Shown: piece by piece, positions 37,048 through 46,955 of the stretch | Layout: each line of letters starts with the position of its first letter | Position numbering within the stretch: position 1 is the first letter of the stretch | From: Streptococcus parasanguinis CC87K | GTDB taxonomy: Bacteria > Bacillota > Bacilli > Lactobacillales > Streptococcaceae | Reading direction: 5' to 3' | Assembly: GCF_000507765.1 (NCBI RefSeq) | Contig: NZ_KI669402.1 | Location: 186,001 to 250,000 of the forward strand | Length of the DNA stretch: 64,000 bases | Program-made: the position numbers and the translations under genes | The notes under the pieces: model-generated | What the model was told of the DNA's origin: nothing | Databases searched by the model: none | The model's input: the letters and a program-made list of their open reading frames with translations, nothing else

Positions 37048-38564
37048 TTCTTCAATAGTCCTTGTTTTACCAAAAACTCACGTGCGACTTTAGCAACAGG
37101 TTTTCCTTCTACTCCCACTTGGTAGTTCATCTGACTCATTTGGCTCTCTGTGATTTTGCCAGCCAACTTGTTCAGAATGCCTTCCAATTCTGGATGTTTC
37201 TTAAGAAGAGCTTCTTTCATGAGGGGTGCTCCTTGGTAAGGTGGGAAGAGGTGTTGGTCATCCTCTAGAACAACTAAATTATATTGAGCAATTTCTGGGT
37301 CTGTTGAATAGGCATCTGTTATTTGAATATTGCCTTGTTGGATTGCCTCATAGCGAAGTGCCGGCTCCATGGTAGCCACATTAAGATTTAGTCCATAAAC
37401 TGATTGAAGTCCTTTGTTTCCGTCCTCACGGTCGTTAAATTCCAACGTGAAACCAGCTTTGAGCTTGTCCTGAACTTTCTTGAGATCAGAAATCGTCTTC
37501 AGATTATACTCTTTCGCAATACTTTTCGGAACAGCAATCGCATAGGTGTTTTGATAAGCCATGGGTTTGAGCAAGGCTAGATGATCTTGTTTCCTTATAC
37601 CATCACGCGCAACCTCGAAAACTTCTTTGGAGTCGTTGCTGACTTTAGGAGCTGGTTGCAAAAGAGAACTTGTAATGGTCCCTGTAAATTCTGGATAGAT
37701 ATCGATATCACCCTTTTTAAGCGCTTGATAAAGGAAATCTGTCTTCCCAAAGTTAGGCTTAACCGTCACTGTCATGTCACTATTTCCCTCAATGAGAAGT
37801 TTGTACATATTCATGAGAATTTCAGGTTCAGGCCCCAATTTCCCAGCTATGACTAGATTTTCTTTTTCTTTCTGAGGAATCATGCTTGGAGCATAACTCG
37901 CCCCCAAACCAAGGAGCATCACCGCAAAGGCTGCAACAATCGTACGCAACTTTGCCTTTTCCAACCATTTGAGAATGATATTGAAAAGAATGGCCAAAAT
38001 GGCTGATGAGATTGCGCCGATTAAAATGAGACTGGCATTCCGACGGTCAATCCCCAAAAGGATAAAGGAACCCAATCCTCCAGCTCCAACAAGAGCGGCT
38101 AAAGTCGCTGTCCCAATGATCATAACGGTTGCTGTACGAACCCCCGATACAATGACAGGCATGGCCAGTGGAATTTCAAACTTCTTGAGTCGCTCCCACT
38201 TGGTCATTCCAAAAGCAATCCCTGCCTCCTCAAGACTAGGATCAATGCCGTTCAAGGCTGTGATTGTATTTTCCAAAATCGGGAAAATAGCATAAATGAC
38301 TAGAGCTGTAAGGGCCGGTAAGGTTCCAATCCCCATGAAAGGAATAAAGAGACCCAACAAAGCCATTGAGGGAATGGTCTGGAAGATACCCGCAACTTGT
38401 AACACCCAGTTCGCTGCTTTTTTATGGCTATTTAGATAAACTGCCAGCAGAATCGTCAGAAAAATAGCGACCAATAAGGTCAAGAGAGACAATTGTAAGT
38501 GTTGTCCAAGGGCTGTAAGCCAGTCCCCAAAACGTTCTTGAAAAGTTGTAAGTAGTTTAGACAT
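37044..38564 (-). CDS. egtU: EgtU, ergothioneine-type ABC permease fused to a substrate-binding domain
   Basis: A two-part importer subunit: residues 1-235 form a BetBC/ProW-type permease with about six membrane helices, and residues about 240-506 an OpuAC-type solute-binding domain held outside. In pneumococcus this fusion (EgtU, once called a choline/proline-betaine transporter) is specific for ergothioneine, and this sequence is very close to what I recall of it ([11 protein letters not shown] at the binding-domain start). Start at the ATG at 38564, with GGAGG upstream and an eight-base overlap with egtV. Compatible-solute import is the older alternative. Confidence 0.88.
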   Translation of the reverse strand: MSKLLTTFQERFGDWLTALGQHLQLSLLTLLVAIFLTILLAVYLNSHKKAANWVLQVAGIFQTIPSMALLGLFIPFMGIGTLPALTALVIYAIFPILENTITALNGIDPSLEEAGIAFGMTKWERLKKFEIPLAMPVIVSGVRTATVMIIGTATLAALVGAGGLGSFILLGIDRRNASLILIGAISSAILAILFNIILKWLEKAKLRTIVAAFAVMLLGLGASYAPSMIPQKEKENLVIAGKLGPEPEILMNMYKLLIEGNSDMTVTVKPNFGKTDFLYQALKKGDIDIYPEFTGTITSSLLQPAPKVSNDSKEVFEVARDGIRKQDHLALLKPMAYQNTYAIAVPKSIAKEYNLKTISDLKKVQDKLKAGFTLEFNDREDGNKGLQSVYGLNLNVATMEPALRYEAIQQGNIQITDAYSTDPEIAQYNLVVLEDDQHLFPPYQGAPLMKEALLKKHPELEGILNKLAGKITESQMSQMNYQVGVEGKPVAKVAREFLVKQGLLKK

Positions 38565-39285
38565 GGTGAGCACCTCCAAACAAATCTGCGACAAAGTCTG
38601 TCGCAGGCGCTTGTAAAATTGTTTCAGGGTCTGCCACCTGACGAATTTCTCCTTCCTGTAGCACCGCAATGCGATCCCCTAATTTTAAGGCCTCATCCGT
38701 ATCATGGGTTACGAAGATGGTCGTCATGCCGAATTCTTTATGTAAATCTTTTGTAAGAGCCTGCAACTGCTTGCGAGAGATGGCATCCAAGGCTGAAAAA
38801 GGTTCGTCCATCAATAGAATTTTTGGTTCTCCAATGATAGCGCGCACAATGCCAATCCGCTGTTGCTCCCCACCAGATAATTCACTAGGCATGCGATTTG
38901 CATACTCTGCAGCAGGGAGACCCACCTTATCCAAGAGTTCTTCTGTCTTAGAAGTGATTTGTTCTTTAGTCCAGCCCTTCATCTCAGGAATCAATGCTAT
39001 ATTTTCAGCAACGGTCAAGTTAGGAAATAAGGCAATGGCTTGAAGGACATAGCCGGTACTGAGACGTAACTCCCGTTCATCATAGTCCTTGATACGTTTC
39101 CCATCCATATAGATATTGCCATCTGTCGGCTCCAAAAGACGGTTAATCATCTTGATCATGGTGGTCTTACCAGATCCTGAAGGACCCACTAGCACCATGA
39201 ATTCTCCATTTTCAATGCGGAGATTGACATCTTTCAAAATGTCCTTTTCCGTGTAGCGCAAGGCTACATGTTTGTATTCAATCAT
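38557..39285 (-). CDS. egtV: EgtV, ABC transporter ATPase
   Basis: ATPase partner of EgtU, 242 residues from the ATG at 39285 (GAGGA five bases upstream; a TTG four codons earlier is in frame). It has Walker A G-P-S-G-S-G-K-T, signature L-S-G-G-E-Q-Q-R, Walker B I-L-L-M-D-E-P and switch His (V-T-H-D-T). It lacks the long CBS tail of classical OpuAA. The start overlaps the end of the upstream SDR gene. Confidence 0.9.
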   Translation of the reverse strand: MIEYKHVALRYTEKDILKDVNLRIENGEFMVLVGPSGSGKTTMIKMINRLLEPTDGNIYMDGKRIKDYDERELRLSTGYVLQAIALFPNLTVAENIALIPEMKGWTKEQITSKTEELLDKVGLPAAEYANRMPSELSGGEQQRIGIVRAIIGEPKILLMDEPFSALDAISRKQLQALTKDLHKEFGMTTIFVTHDTDEALKLGDRIAVLQEGEIRQVADPETILQAPATDFVADLFGGAHHV

Positions 39286-40132
39286 ATTTTTCCTCAATAA
39301 GTTTTCTGTCTCTAAGAATATCCAATAAGCTACTTGCTGGATGCCCTAGGACTTTTTCGACATCTGCTGAAACTCCAGCTTGTTCTCCAGCTTTAATCGC
39401 TGTATAGGTACTGACCCAGGCATCATACTCCCAAGTTTGTGCTGGCCATTTTTTCCGTGACTCATAGGCTTCTTCTACTGATTCATCCACATACGCGATG
39501 GTCTTACCGGTCTCTTTTGAGAGAAGCGCTACGATCTCTTCCATGGAAAGTTCCTCTGGTCCTGTTAGATTCAAGGTTTGATTTTCCCATTTCTTAGCAT
39601 GTAAAAGAATCTCTGCTGCAACACTAGATGTGTCCTTACGGGCAACTGCTGAAACCTTCCCACTTCCTGCTGGACCACGAATCTCTCCATTTTCAAGAGC
39701 AATATCTATCAAGAAGTCCAAGTAAAAATTATCTCTCAAAAATGTATAGGTGAATCCTAACTCCTTGATATAGGCTTCCGTCTGGGCATGATCTCGAGAC
39801 AAGGTAAAGGTTGCTTTTTCATCTGCTCCGTAAAAGGAGGTATAGACGATATGCTGCACCCCCGCTAGCTTTGCGGCATTTAAAAAACTCGTGTGTTCCT
39901 CAACACGCTCTGGATTTTCCCGAGCAGAGACCATCAATAAGACATCGATACCCTTTAAGGCCTCAACCACCTCTGGAGTATTGGCATACACCATCTTACG
40001 AATTTCCGCTGACGCGTAGACTGTTGCCCGCTCTGGACTTCTTGCCAGATGGATAGAAGCAATTCCTTTTTTATCGACAAGATCAGACACATAGGAACCT
40101 AATTTCCCTGTTACACCTGTAATTCCAATCAT
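39278..40132 (-). CDS. NmrA-type NAD(P)-binding oxidoreductase (QorB-like SDR)
   Basis: A 284-residue atypical short-chain dehydrogenase. The nucleotide-binding motif is at the N-terminus (I-T-G-V-T-G-K-L-G), as in NmrA/QorB-like proteins that bind NAD(P)H and reduce quinones or act as redox sensors. Conserved Y-T-S-F-Y-G-A lies near residues 97-103. It lies 18 bases after marR and overlaps egtV, linking it to redox/thiol functions. The substrate is unknown. Confidence 0.88.
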   Translation of the reverse strand: MIGITGVTGKLGSYVSDLVDKKGIASIHLARSPERATVYASAEIRKMVYANTPEVVEALKGIDVLLMVSARENPERVEEHTSFLNAAKLAGVQHIVYTSFYGADEKATFTLSRDHAQTEAYIKELGFTYTFLRDNFYLDFLIDIALENGEIRGPAGSGKVSAVARKDTSSVAAEILLHAKKWENQTLNLTGPEELSMEEIVALLSKETGKTIAYVDESVEEAYESRKKWPAQTWEYDAWVSTYTAIKAGEQAGVSADVEKVLGHPASSLLDILRDRKLIEEKYD

Positions 40133-40150
40133 AACTGTTGCCTCCTTTCC

Positions 40151-40600
40151 CTAGATGTCATTTTCTTTAGCTTTTAGATTTGTGATAATCCGCTCTTGAT
40201 AGGCTTCAAATTCTTGAATTTCTTGATCCGAAAATCCTTGGTAGAAAATCTCACCCAACTCTTTACTAACGCGGTCACCGATTTCTTTTTGCGCCCAACC
40301 GAGGTCTGTCAAAGAAATATATTTTTTCCTTTTATCCTGTGTGCAAGGTTGAATCGTAACCAAGCCTTGTTCTTCCAATTTCTTAACCATACTGGTCAAT
40401 GTATTATTGGCTAGACCCGTCGCAAGAGCGATATCTGTCGCAGTAGCGCACCCCAACTCTTGCTTCCACAAAATCGTTAAAATTTTCCCCTGTTCACTTC
40501 GGTATTGAGCATCTGGTTCCTTGCTCAAGAGTTTTTGAAAAAGTCGCCCGTTCAATAAGCGTATCTGTAAAGCTTGGTATCCCCCTTGCATCTTGTCCAT
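40151..40600 (-). CDS. MarR-family regulator of the egt operon
   Basis: A 149-residue winged-helix regulator (helix-turn-helix at about residues 53-80, wing D-K-R-K-K-Y near residue 91). It is the first gene of the operon marR-SDR-egtV-egtU-HhH. An inverted repeat flanking its promoter (40621-40680) suggests autorepression. Cys51 and Cys86 are present, so thiol-based sensing is possible, but unproven. Confidence 0.92.
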   Translation of the reverse strand: MDKMQGGYQALQIRLLNGRLFQKLLSKEPDAQYRSEQGKILTILWKQELGCATATDIALATGLANNTLTSMVKKLEEQGLVTIQPCTQDKRKKYISLTDLGWAQKEIGDRVSKELGEIFYQGFSDQEIQEFEAYQERIITNLKAKENDI

Positions 40601-40620
40601 TTTGTCTCCTTTTTATTTCT

Positions 40621-40680
40621 ATATCGAAATATCAAAATCATTGTACCACTGCTTGTTACATCTGTCAACTATTTCGATAT
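40621..40680 (-). promoter_or_regulatory. marR/egt operon promoter flanked by inverted MarR-type sites
   Basis: Minus strand TTGACA (40668-40663), 17-base spacer, TACAAT (40645-40640). ATATCGAAAT at 40621-40630 and its exact complement ATTTCGATAT at 40671-40680 flank the promoter at the start site and just upstream of -35. Confidence 0.8.
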
Positions 40681-40890
40681 GGAACCAATAATTTTATCCA
40701 AATTCACCTTAAAAAAGCCTTTCTAGCCCTTCAAACTAGTTTTTTCTTCTTCTTTCTACTAATTTCTTTTAGCAAGATAGCCCTCTTTCTAGCATGTGTA
40801 ACAAATGTTGGACTCGTTTTGTAACGACACCTGATTTTATAATGTGGTAATCTGTTAACGAAAATAATTCATACTAACGGAGAATTTGTT

Positions 40891-41874
40891 ATGCATATAC
40901 CAGATAATTACCTTAGTCCTGCAAGTTGTGCGGTTTTAGCGGTTGCTGCTGCACCTGTTATTGTCTTATCTGTCAAAAAAGTCAAGGTGCAATTAAAAGA
41001 AAATAAAGAGCTGGCTCCGATGCTTGGGATCGCTGCTTCTTTGTCCTTCTTATTAATGATGTTTAATGTTCCTGTCCCTGGCGGAACGACCGCTCACGCT
41101 GTCGGAGGAACCCTTCTTGCCATTCTCATAGGTCCCTATGCAGCCTCTCTGGCGCTGACAGTCGCCTTACTGCTACAGGCCTTCTTATTTGGGGATGGAG
41201 GTATTCTCGCTCTTGGGGCCAATATTTTCAACATGGCCATTGTGATGCCTTTCGTTGGTTATGCTATTTATAGCTTGTTCCGCAAGCACCATCAGGAAAC
41301 GCTTGGCGTCATTGTCGGCTCTTATCTTTCGATCAATGCTGCAGCCTTCTTAGCTGGTGTTGAATTGGGCTTGCAACCACTCATCGCTTCAGAAGCTGGT
41401 CAGCCGCTCTATAACCCTTATGGATTGAGTATTACCGTACCTGCCATGTTGGGAGCTCACCTCCTTGTAGCAGGTTGGGTCGAAGCCTTCTTCACCTTTG
41501 TGATTTACCGTTTTGTCAAACAAGTCGCTCCTACAGAGTTGTACACACCAAGTTCAGTCAATACAACTTCATTCGTTAAAAAAATTCGCTGGGTGCTCCT
41601 TGCTTTGATCGTCCTCAGCCCACTTGGACTTCTCGCAGATGGGACAGCCTTTGGTGAATGGTCTGCTGAAGAATTGGGTAGCCTGCTTCATGGCAAAGTT
41701 CCAACAGGGATCAAAAATGGATTCTCATTTGATGCCTTGTTTAGTGATTACACCATTCCTGGAACTAAAATTGCGATCGGCTATATTCTCTCAGCCGTGA
41801 CAGCCGTCCTTATCTTCTATATCATCAGTAAAATCATTCGATCAATGAACGGAGAAAAAACTTCTCATGCGTAA
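40891..41874 (+). CDS. cbiM: CbiM/NikMN, cobalt/nickel ECF transporter substrate subunit
   Basis: Membrane subunit that binds the metal ion. It starts M-H-I-P-D, where the free amino terminus and His2 coordinate Co or Ni in this family. The first 220 residues hold the CbiM core with about six helices (G-G-T-T-A-H-A-V-G-G, metal-site His near residue 70); the C-terminal third adds a CbiN/NikN-like hairpin (P-L-G-L-L-A-D-G-T-A motif), so M and N are fused. It overlaps cbiQ by eight bases. Whether the metal is cobalt or nickel cannot be told by eye; no urease or cobalamin genes are in the window. Confidence 0.92.
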   Translation: MHIPDNYLSPASCAVLAVAAAPVIVLSVKKVKVQLKENKELAPMLGIAASLSFLLMMFNVPVPGGTTAHAVGGTLLAILIGPYAASLALTVALLLQAFLFGDGGILALGANIFNMAIVMPFVGYAIYSLFRKHHQETLGVIVGSYLSINAAAFLAGVELGLQPLIASEAGQPLYNPYGLSITVPAMLGAHLLVAGWVEAFFTFVIYRFVKQVAPTELYTPSSVNTTSFVKKIRWVLLALIVLSPLGLLADGTAFGEWSAEELGSLLHGKVPTGIKNGFSFDALFSDYTIPGTKIAIGYILSAVTAVLIFYIISKIIRSMNGEKTSHA

Positions 41875-42655
41875 ACTCCCTGACTGGCTTCATCAAGAGC
41901 AAGCAACTCTTGAAGCATCCAAAAGCCATCACTATTTACAAATGAATCTTCAAACATTGCGCCACTTTCTTGGCAAAATGAAACAAACGACGCCCGCATT
42001 CAAGGCCAAAACTTCGTCTTGGATGCGACTCGTTTCCTTTTTAATTCTAGCCATTCTCATTACGACTGCCCACCATCCCATCCAACTGTGGTTGATTGGT
42101 ATCCTTTTGTTAATGCACATTGCCATGCTTCCTGGAGAGGTCCTACTCCACCTCTTTAAGGTCCTGTTCAAGGTGCTGCTGATTTCCACAATTGTGATAT
42201 TACCTAGCATCTTATTTCAAGGATTTCAAAATGGAGGGCTCTTTTTGCTACGTGCAGGGATGATTGTCCTCAATATTTCCCTCTTTCTAGCCACAACGAC
42301 AAGTGTGCAACTGGTCGAGGCCCTTCGTCAGTTACGTGTTCCAAAAACCTTTGTGCAAACCATTGATATCACACTCAAATATGGCTATATCTTAGGGAAA
42401 CACTTGCAACAACAGATCGAATGCGTCCAGCTGAGAACAGTTGGGCAAAAGGTGAATCTCAATCTCTTTGGCTCCCTCCTTGGTCTCTTGTACCTATCCA
42501 CAAAAAACCATACAAAAGAAGTGTACGAAGCGATGATTCTTCGAGGCTACGGCATGGATACAAAGCGCAAAGAAGCCTTCCACTGGAAGAAGGAAGACGT
42601 CTTTTTCCTATTGGAATTGGCAGTTCTCACGACCTTCACGATCTTACTTGGCTAG
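41867..42655 (+). CDS. cbiQ: CbiQ/NikQ, ECF transporter transmembrane (T) subunit
   Basis: A 262-residue T-component with about five membrane helices and the conserved coupling motifs for the ATPase (A-L-R-Q-L-R near residue 145 and a later Arg-containing A-M-I-L-R-G-Y-G near residue 224). It joins CbiM to the CbiO dimer. It overlaps cbiM and precedes cbiO by 12 bases. Confidence 0.92.
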   Translation: MRKLPDWLHQEQATLEASKSHHYLQMNLQTLRHFLGKMKQTTPAFKAKTSSWMRLVSFLILAILITTAHHPIQLWLIGILLLMHIAMLPGEVLLHLFKVLFKVLLISTIVILPSILFQGFQNGGLFLLRAGMIVLNISLFLATTTSVQLVEALRQLRVPKTFVQTIDITLKYGYILGKHLQQQIECVQLRTVGQKVNLNLFGSLLGLLYLSTKNHTKEVYEAMILRGYGMDTKRKEAFHWKKEDVFFLLELAVLTTFTILLG

Positions 42656-42667
42656 AAAGGAAAGTAT

Positions 42668-43393
42668 ATGATTCGCATTCAAGATGGAAATTACCACTAC
42701 ACCGAGGAGACTGGAATCCATGATATTCAACTCCAGATCCAAAAGGGGGAAACCGTTGGCCTGATGGGTCCAAACGGAGCGGGAAAATCTACCCTTTTTA
42801 AAATTCTGGTTGGACTCTTGCCCCTCTCTTCTGGTCAGTACCACTTCAAGGACTGGACCATTGACCAAGACTTCTTGAAAGATCCCCATCGTGCTGGGCA
42901 ACTCTTCCAGCAGGTTGGACTCATTTTTCAGAACAGCGATACCCAATTGTTCAATACAAGTGTCTATGATGAACTGGCTTTTGGGCCACGCCAATTAGGT
43001 TTAGCCGAAACCGAAGTCCAACAACGCGTCAAGGATACGCTCGGTCTTTTAGAGATTGAACACCTGAGAGATCGCATTCCCTACCATCTTTCTGGTGGCG
43101 AAAAGAAGCTAGTCGCTATCGCCAGTGTCCTCACCATGAATCCTAGTCTCTTGCTATTTGACGAGCCTTTTAACGGCCTCTCGCCAAAATACCAGAAGCT
43201 GATTGTCACCTTGCTGCAAGAACTAAAAACAGCTGGAAAAACAATTGTGATTTCCTCCCACCATTTCGAACAAATCGCACCGATTGTCGAACGGGTCCTC
43301 CTCTTTTCTGAAGAACACACCATCACAGGCAGCTACGATCGAGCCGATTGGGAAAATGACCCGGCCATTCAACAATCCTTCACTACATGTTAA
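42668..43393 (+). CDS. cbiO: CbiO/NikO, ECF transporter ATPase
   Basis: A 241-residue ATPase with Walker A G-P-N-G-A-G-K-S (near residues 35-42), signature L-S-G-G-E-K-K, Walker B L-L-F-D-E-P-F and switch His (S-S-H-H). It powers metal import by CbiMQ as a homodimer. Last gene of the operon, followed by a clear terminator. Confidence 0.93.
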   Translation: MIRIQDGNYHYTEETGIHDIQLQIQKGETVGLMGPNGAGKSTLFKILVGLLPLSSGQYHFKDWTIDQDFLKDPHRAGQLFQQVGLIFQNSDTQLFNTSVYDELAFGPRQLGLAETEVQQRVKDTLGLLEIEHLRDRIPYHLSGGEKKLVAIASVLTMNPSLLLFDEPFNGLSPKYQKLIVTLLQELKTAGKTIVISSHHFEQIAPIVERVLLFSEEHTITGSYDRADWENDPAIQQSFTTC

Positions 43394-43395
43394 AA

Positions 43396-43428
43396 AGCCT
43401 CGGTAAATTTTTTTACCGAAGTTTTTTT
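43396..43428 (+). terminator. Terminator after cbiO
   Basis: TCGGTAAA pairs with TTTACCGA; GTTTTTTT follows. Confidence 0.85.
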
Positions 43429-43469
43429 GATGAGAGAGACAAGCGTAATATCTATACATAAACAACTTA

Positions 43470-44141
43470 TCAATCCAAGTTTATTTTTCCTTTTTGTGTT
43501 CCCCAAACACCGGTTTGTACTTGTAATACAAGTCCGGATGCATTAGCAGTTTCCGCATTAAGGTCGAAAACCACATTACCAGTGATGCTGTTTTCCGGAT
43601 TTAACTCTGAAAGAAAGAATTTTCCTTCCTCATTAGCATACATACCAGCTACACTATCGGTTTCATACTCCGTATCACCTTTTAGCAGTTTAAAGAAATC
43701 GTTCGTAACAGTAATTGATTTCTTTCCTGAATTTTTTACTGTTACATTCAAAATCAAGTAGCTACCATTTGCTGTCTTTCCGTACTCTCCTCCAACATTT
43801 TGAGAAATAGACTTAGAATTTACAATATATTCAACATCCCCCACTTTAGTAACTTCACCAATTTTGGGAATCGCTTGTGCTACAGATTTCTTCTCGGCAG
43901 ACTTACTCTCTTCAGATACTGCTGTTTTCCCATTTTTATCATTAGTTGCTTGCTCAGTGGAACTGGTCGTTTGTGTTGTCGTTGAGTTACCTGTTGAATT
44001 TTTTGAAGTTATTGAACCTCCACCCTTCGTTACAGCACCATAAGCAATTAACACTACAAGCAAAATAAACCACCATTTCTTGTAGAAAGGTGTTTTTTTC
44101 ACATAAACGTTCCCGTTTTCATCCTTGATTTTCTTAGACAT
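43470..44141 (-). CDS. DUF4352 membrane-anchored surface protein
   Basis: A 223-residue protein with a short cytoplasmic basic start, one membrane helix (about residues 24-40), a Ser/Thr/Asn linker (about 42-85), and an extracellular DUF4352 beta-sandwich (about 92-220). The family signature N-G-S-Y-L-I-L-N-V-T-V-K-N near residue 125 fits these immunoglobulin-like domains. Role unknown. It stands alone between the ECF operon and leuS, with lower GC than its neighbours by eye. Confidence 0.85.
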   Translation of the reverse strand: MSKKIKDENGNVYVKKTPFYKKWWFILLVVLIAYGAVTKGGGSITSKNSTGNSTTTQTTSSTEQATNDKNGKTAVSEESKSAEKKSVAQAIPKIGEVTKVGDVEYIVNSKSISQNVGGEYGKTANGSYLILNVTVKNSGKKSITVTNDFFKLLKGDTEYETDSVAGMYANEEGKFFLSELNPENSITGNVVFDLNAETANASGLVLQVQTGVWGTQKGKINLD

Positions 44142-44294
44142 AAGAAATCTCCTTTAAACTTTTTCTTTGATATAATTATAATGTATTTGCTCAAAAAAAA
44201 AAGCATTTTGAGGGATAAAACTAAAAATTTCTTTAAATAGTGATTTATCTCTATGAAATTATGTAAATTATTTTGTTCATTCTCTAAATGAATT

Positions 44295-44330
44295 CAAAAA
44301 TCCCCCAGAATTTAGCTCTGGAGGATTCAT
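44295..44330 (-). terminator. leuS terminator
   Basis: On the minus strand AATCCTCCAGA pairs with TCTGGGGGATT, followed by TTT. Confidence 0.8.
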
Positions 44331-44333
44331 TTT

Positions 44334-46835
44334 TTATTTAACAACAATATTAACGAGTTTATTAGGGACACTAATCACTTTCACGATGTCCTTGCCATCG
44401 ATCTCTGCCTTGACTTTTTCGTCAGCTAGAGCGATTTCTTGTAATTCTTCGCGTGAAAGATCCTTCGCAACCATGAGTTTAGCACGGACTTTACCTTTGA
44501 TTTGAACGACGATTTCAATTTCGTCTTCAACCAGTTTGCTTTCGTCCCATGTTGGCCAAGCTACATAAGAGATAGACTCACCGGTTGCTGCGACTGTTTG
44601 CCAGAGTTCTTCTGCCAAGTGAGGCGCAAATGGGGCAATCAATTGGATAAAGCCTTTGGCATAGTCTACATAAAGTTTTTCTTCCTTATTCGCTGCATTG
44701 ACAAAGACCATGAGCTGAGCAATGGCAGTGTTGAATTTCATCGACTCGATTTGCTCAGTGACAGATTTAACGGTTTCGTTATACACCTTGTCAAGAGCGC
44801 CATTGTTTTCCGCAACGATTTCTTTACTTGTGATCAAACGGTACACACGGTCAAGGAATTTACGGCTTCCTTCCAGACCTTCTTCAGACCAAGCGATGGA
44901 AGCATCAAGTGGTCCCATGAACATTTCATAGACACGAAGGGTATCCGCACCGTATTGTTCCACCACATCGTCTGGGTTCACCACGTTCTTGAGGGATTTA
45001 GACATCTTGGCTGGCGCTTGCTCCAACTCTTCTCCCGTTTCCACATGGAAGAAAGAACCGTCACGTTTTTCAACCTTGTCAGTTGCCACAAGAGCTCCAC
45101 GGTGATCACGGTAGCTAGTTCCCAAGATCATTCCTTGGTTAAAGAGTTTTTGGAATGGCTCTTTAGTCGGTACAACACCAAGGTCATAGAGGAATTTGTG
45201 CCAGAAACGAGCGTAAAGCAAGTGAAGCACAGCGTGTTCTGCACCACCCACGTAGATATCGACTGGCAACCATTGTTTGAGGAAATCCTCGTCAGCCAAT
45301 TTTTCAGTGTTGTGTGGATCGATATAGCGGAGGTAGTACCAGCTTGAACCTGCCCATTGTGGCATCGTATTCGTCTCACGACGACCTTTGACGCCATCCT
45401 CACGAGTCACTTCCAGCCAGTCTGTCAAGTTAGCCAATGGGCTTTCACCAGTACCTGAAGGGCGGATATCCTTGGTTACTGGCAAGACCAGTGGGAGTTC
45501 ACTTTCTGGAACAGCTGTCGAAGTTCCATCTTCCCAATGAATGATTGGGATTGGTTCACCCCAGTAACGTTGACGGCTAAAGAGCCAGTCGCGGAGACGG
45601 TAGGTAACCTTTTCTTGACCAAAGCCTTTTTCTTCTAGCCAAGACACGATTTTAGCAATCGCTTCTTCTTTGTTGAGACCGTTCAAGAAGTCAGAGTTGA
45701 CGTGAAGGCCATCTTCTGTGTAAGCAGCCTCTTCAACGTTTCCACCTTCCAAGACTTCTACGATTGGAAGACCAAACTGTTTAGCAAATTCCCAGTCACG
45801 CTCATCGTGGGCAGGTACGGCCATAACAGCACCTGTACCGTAGCTAGCAAGAACATAGTCGGCAATCCAGATTGGAATTTCTTTGCCATTGACAGGGTTG
45901 ATCGCATAAGCACCAGTCCAAACCCCTGTTTTTTCCTTAGCAAGGTCTGTACGAGCTAAGTCTGATTTGAGGCTGGCTTGGTGTTTGTAGTCCGCTACAG
46001 CCTCAGCTTGTTCAGGTGTCGTGATGGCATCTACTAGTTCATGTTCAGGCGCCAAAACAGTGAAGGTCGCACCGAAAAGAGTGTCTGGACGAGTCGTAAA
46101 GACGGTGAATTCCTTGTCTGTCCCTTTTACTTTGAAAGTGACATTGGCACCAGTTGATTTACCAATCCAGTTGCGTTGCATGTCCTTGATAGACTCTGGC
46201 CAATCCAATTCATCCAAATCGTTGAGCAAGCGCTCTGCATAGGCCGTGATTTTAAGCATCCATTGGCGCATTGGTTTACGAACAACTGGATAGCCCCCAC
46301 GCTCAGAGGTTCCATCTGGAAGAACTTCTTCGTTGGCGATAGCTGTTCCTAGTTCCTCAACCCAGTTTACTGGCACTTCAGCTTCATAAGCCAAGCCTTT
46401 TTCGTAAAGCTTAGTGAAGATCCATTGCGTCCACTTGTAGTAGTTCGGATCTGTCGTATTGACTTCACGATCCCAGTCGTAAGAGAAGCCAAGCGCATTG
46501 ATTTGGCGTTTGAAGTTGGCAATGTTTTCTGCTGTAAATTCCGCTGGGTCATTTCCTGTATCCATAGCGTATTGCTCTGCAGGCAAACCAAAGGCATCCC
46601 ATCCCATTGGGTGAAGGACATTGTAGCCTTGCGCACGTTTGAAACGGCTGAGGATATCAGTCGCTGTGTAGCCTTCTGGGTGTCCTACGTGAAGACCCGC
46701 TCCAGATGGATAAGGGAACATGTCCAATGCATAAAACTTAGGTTTTGAAGCATCCGTTCCTGTCTTAAAGGTGTGATGGTCAGCCCAGTATTTTTGCCAC
46801 TTAGGCTCAATTTCTTTATGATTGTAAAAACTCAT
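44334..46835 (-). CDS. leuS: Leucyl-tRNA synthetase
   Basis: LeuS charges tRNA-Leu. The 833-residue protein is a class I synthetase: the HIGH-type motif reads H-V-G-H (near residues 49-52) and K-M-S-K-S lies near residue 620. The CP1 editing domain (about 220-410, with T-T-R-P-D-T-L-F-G near residue 247) removes mischarged amino acids. The C-terminal end has the tRNA-binding domain. Single gene with TATAAT at 46870-46865 as its likely -10 box; the -35 is weak. The leader is too short for a T-box. Confidence 0.97.
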   Translation of the reverse strand: MSFYNHKEIEPKWQKYWADHHTFKTGTDASKPKFYALDMFPYPSGAGLHVGHPEGYTATDILSRFKRAQGYNVLHPMGWDAFGLPAEQYAMDTGNDPAEFTAENIANFKRQINALGFSYDWDREVNTTDPNYYKWTQWIFTKLYEKGLAYEAEVPVNWVEELGTAIANEEVLPDGTSERGGYPVVRKPMRQWMLKITAYAERLLNDLDELDWPESIKDMQRNWIGKSTGANVTFKVKGTDKEFTVFTTRPDTLFGATFTVLAPEHELVDAITTPEQAEAVADYKHQASLKSDLARTDLAKEKTGVWTGAYAINPVNGKEIPIWIADYVLASYGTGAVMAVPAHDERDWEFAKQFGLPIVEVLEGGNVEEAAYTEDGLHVNSDFLNGLNKEEAIAKIVSWLEEKGFGQEKVTYRLRDWLFSRQRYWGEPIPIIHWEDGTSTAVPESELPLVLPVTKDIRPSGTGESPLANLTDWLEVTREDGVKGRRETNTMPQWAGSSWYYLRYIDPHNTEKLADEDFLKQWLPVDIYVGGAEHAVLHLLYARFWHKFLYDLGVVPTKEPFQKLFNQGMILGTSYRDHRGALVATDKVEKRDGSFFHVETGEELEQAPAKMSKSLKNVVNPDDVVEQYGADTLRVYEMFMGPLDASIAWSEEGLEGSRKFLDRVYRLITSKEIVAENNGALDKVYNETVKSVTEQIESMKFNTAIAQLMVFVNAANKEEKLYVDYAKGFIQLIAPFAPHLAEELWQTVAATGESISYVAWPTWDESKLVEDEIEIVVQIKGKVRAKLMVAKDLSREELQEIALADEKVKAEIDGKDIVKVISVPNKLVNIVVK

Positions 46836-46908
46836 AGCGTCTCTCCAATTTTCGTGATGCTCCTATTATACCATTTTTAGGCGATTTTTAAAGGTTCAGA
46901 CAAAGAAA

Positions 46909-46930
46909 ACAGGTCCCATACGGGACCTGT
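46909..46930 (-). terminator. Terminator after the peptide-binding protein gene
   Basis: ACAGGTCCC pairs with GGGACCTGT across a four-base loop; T-rich on the minus strand. Confidence 0.85.
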
Positions 46931-46955
46931 CTTTCCTGTTTTCTTCAAGAAAAGT

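Noticed and set aside
44502-45347. Long open frame (281 codons) on the plus strand inside leuS
   Set aside because: It is antisense to a fully conserved leuS, has no ribosome site, and its residue make-up is typical of a shadow frame.
46836-46955. T-box riboswitch upstream of leuS
   Set aside because: Only about 30 bases separate the likely -10 box from the start codon, with no T-box sequence or antiterminator.
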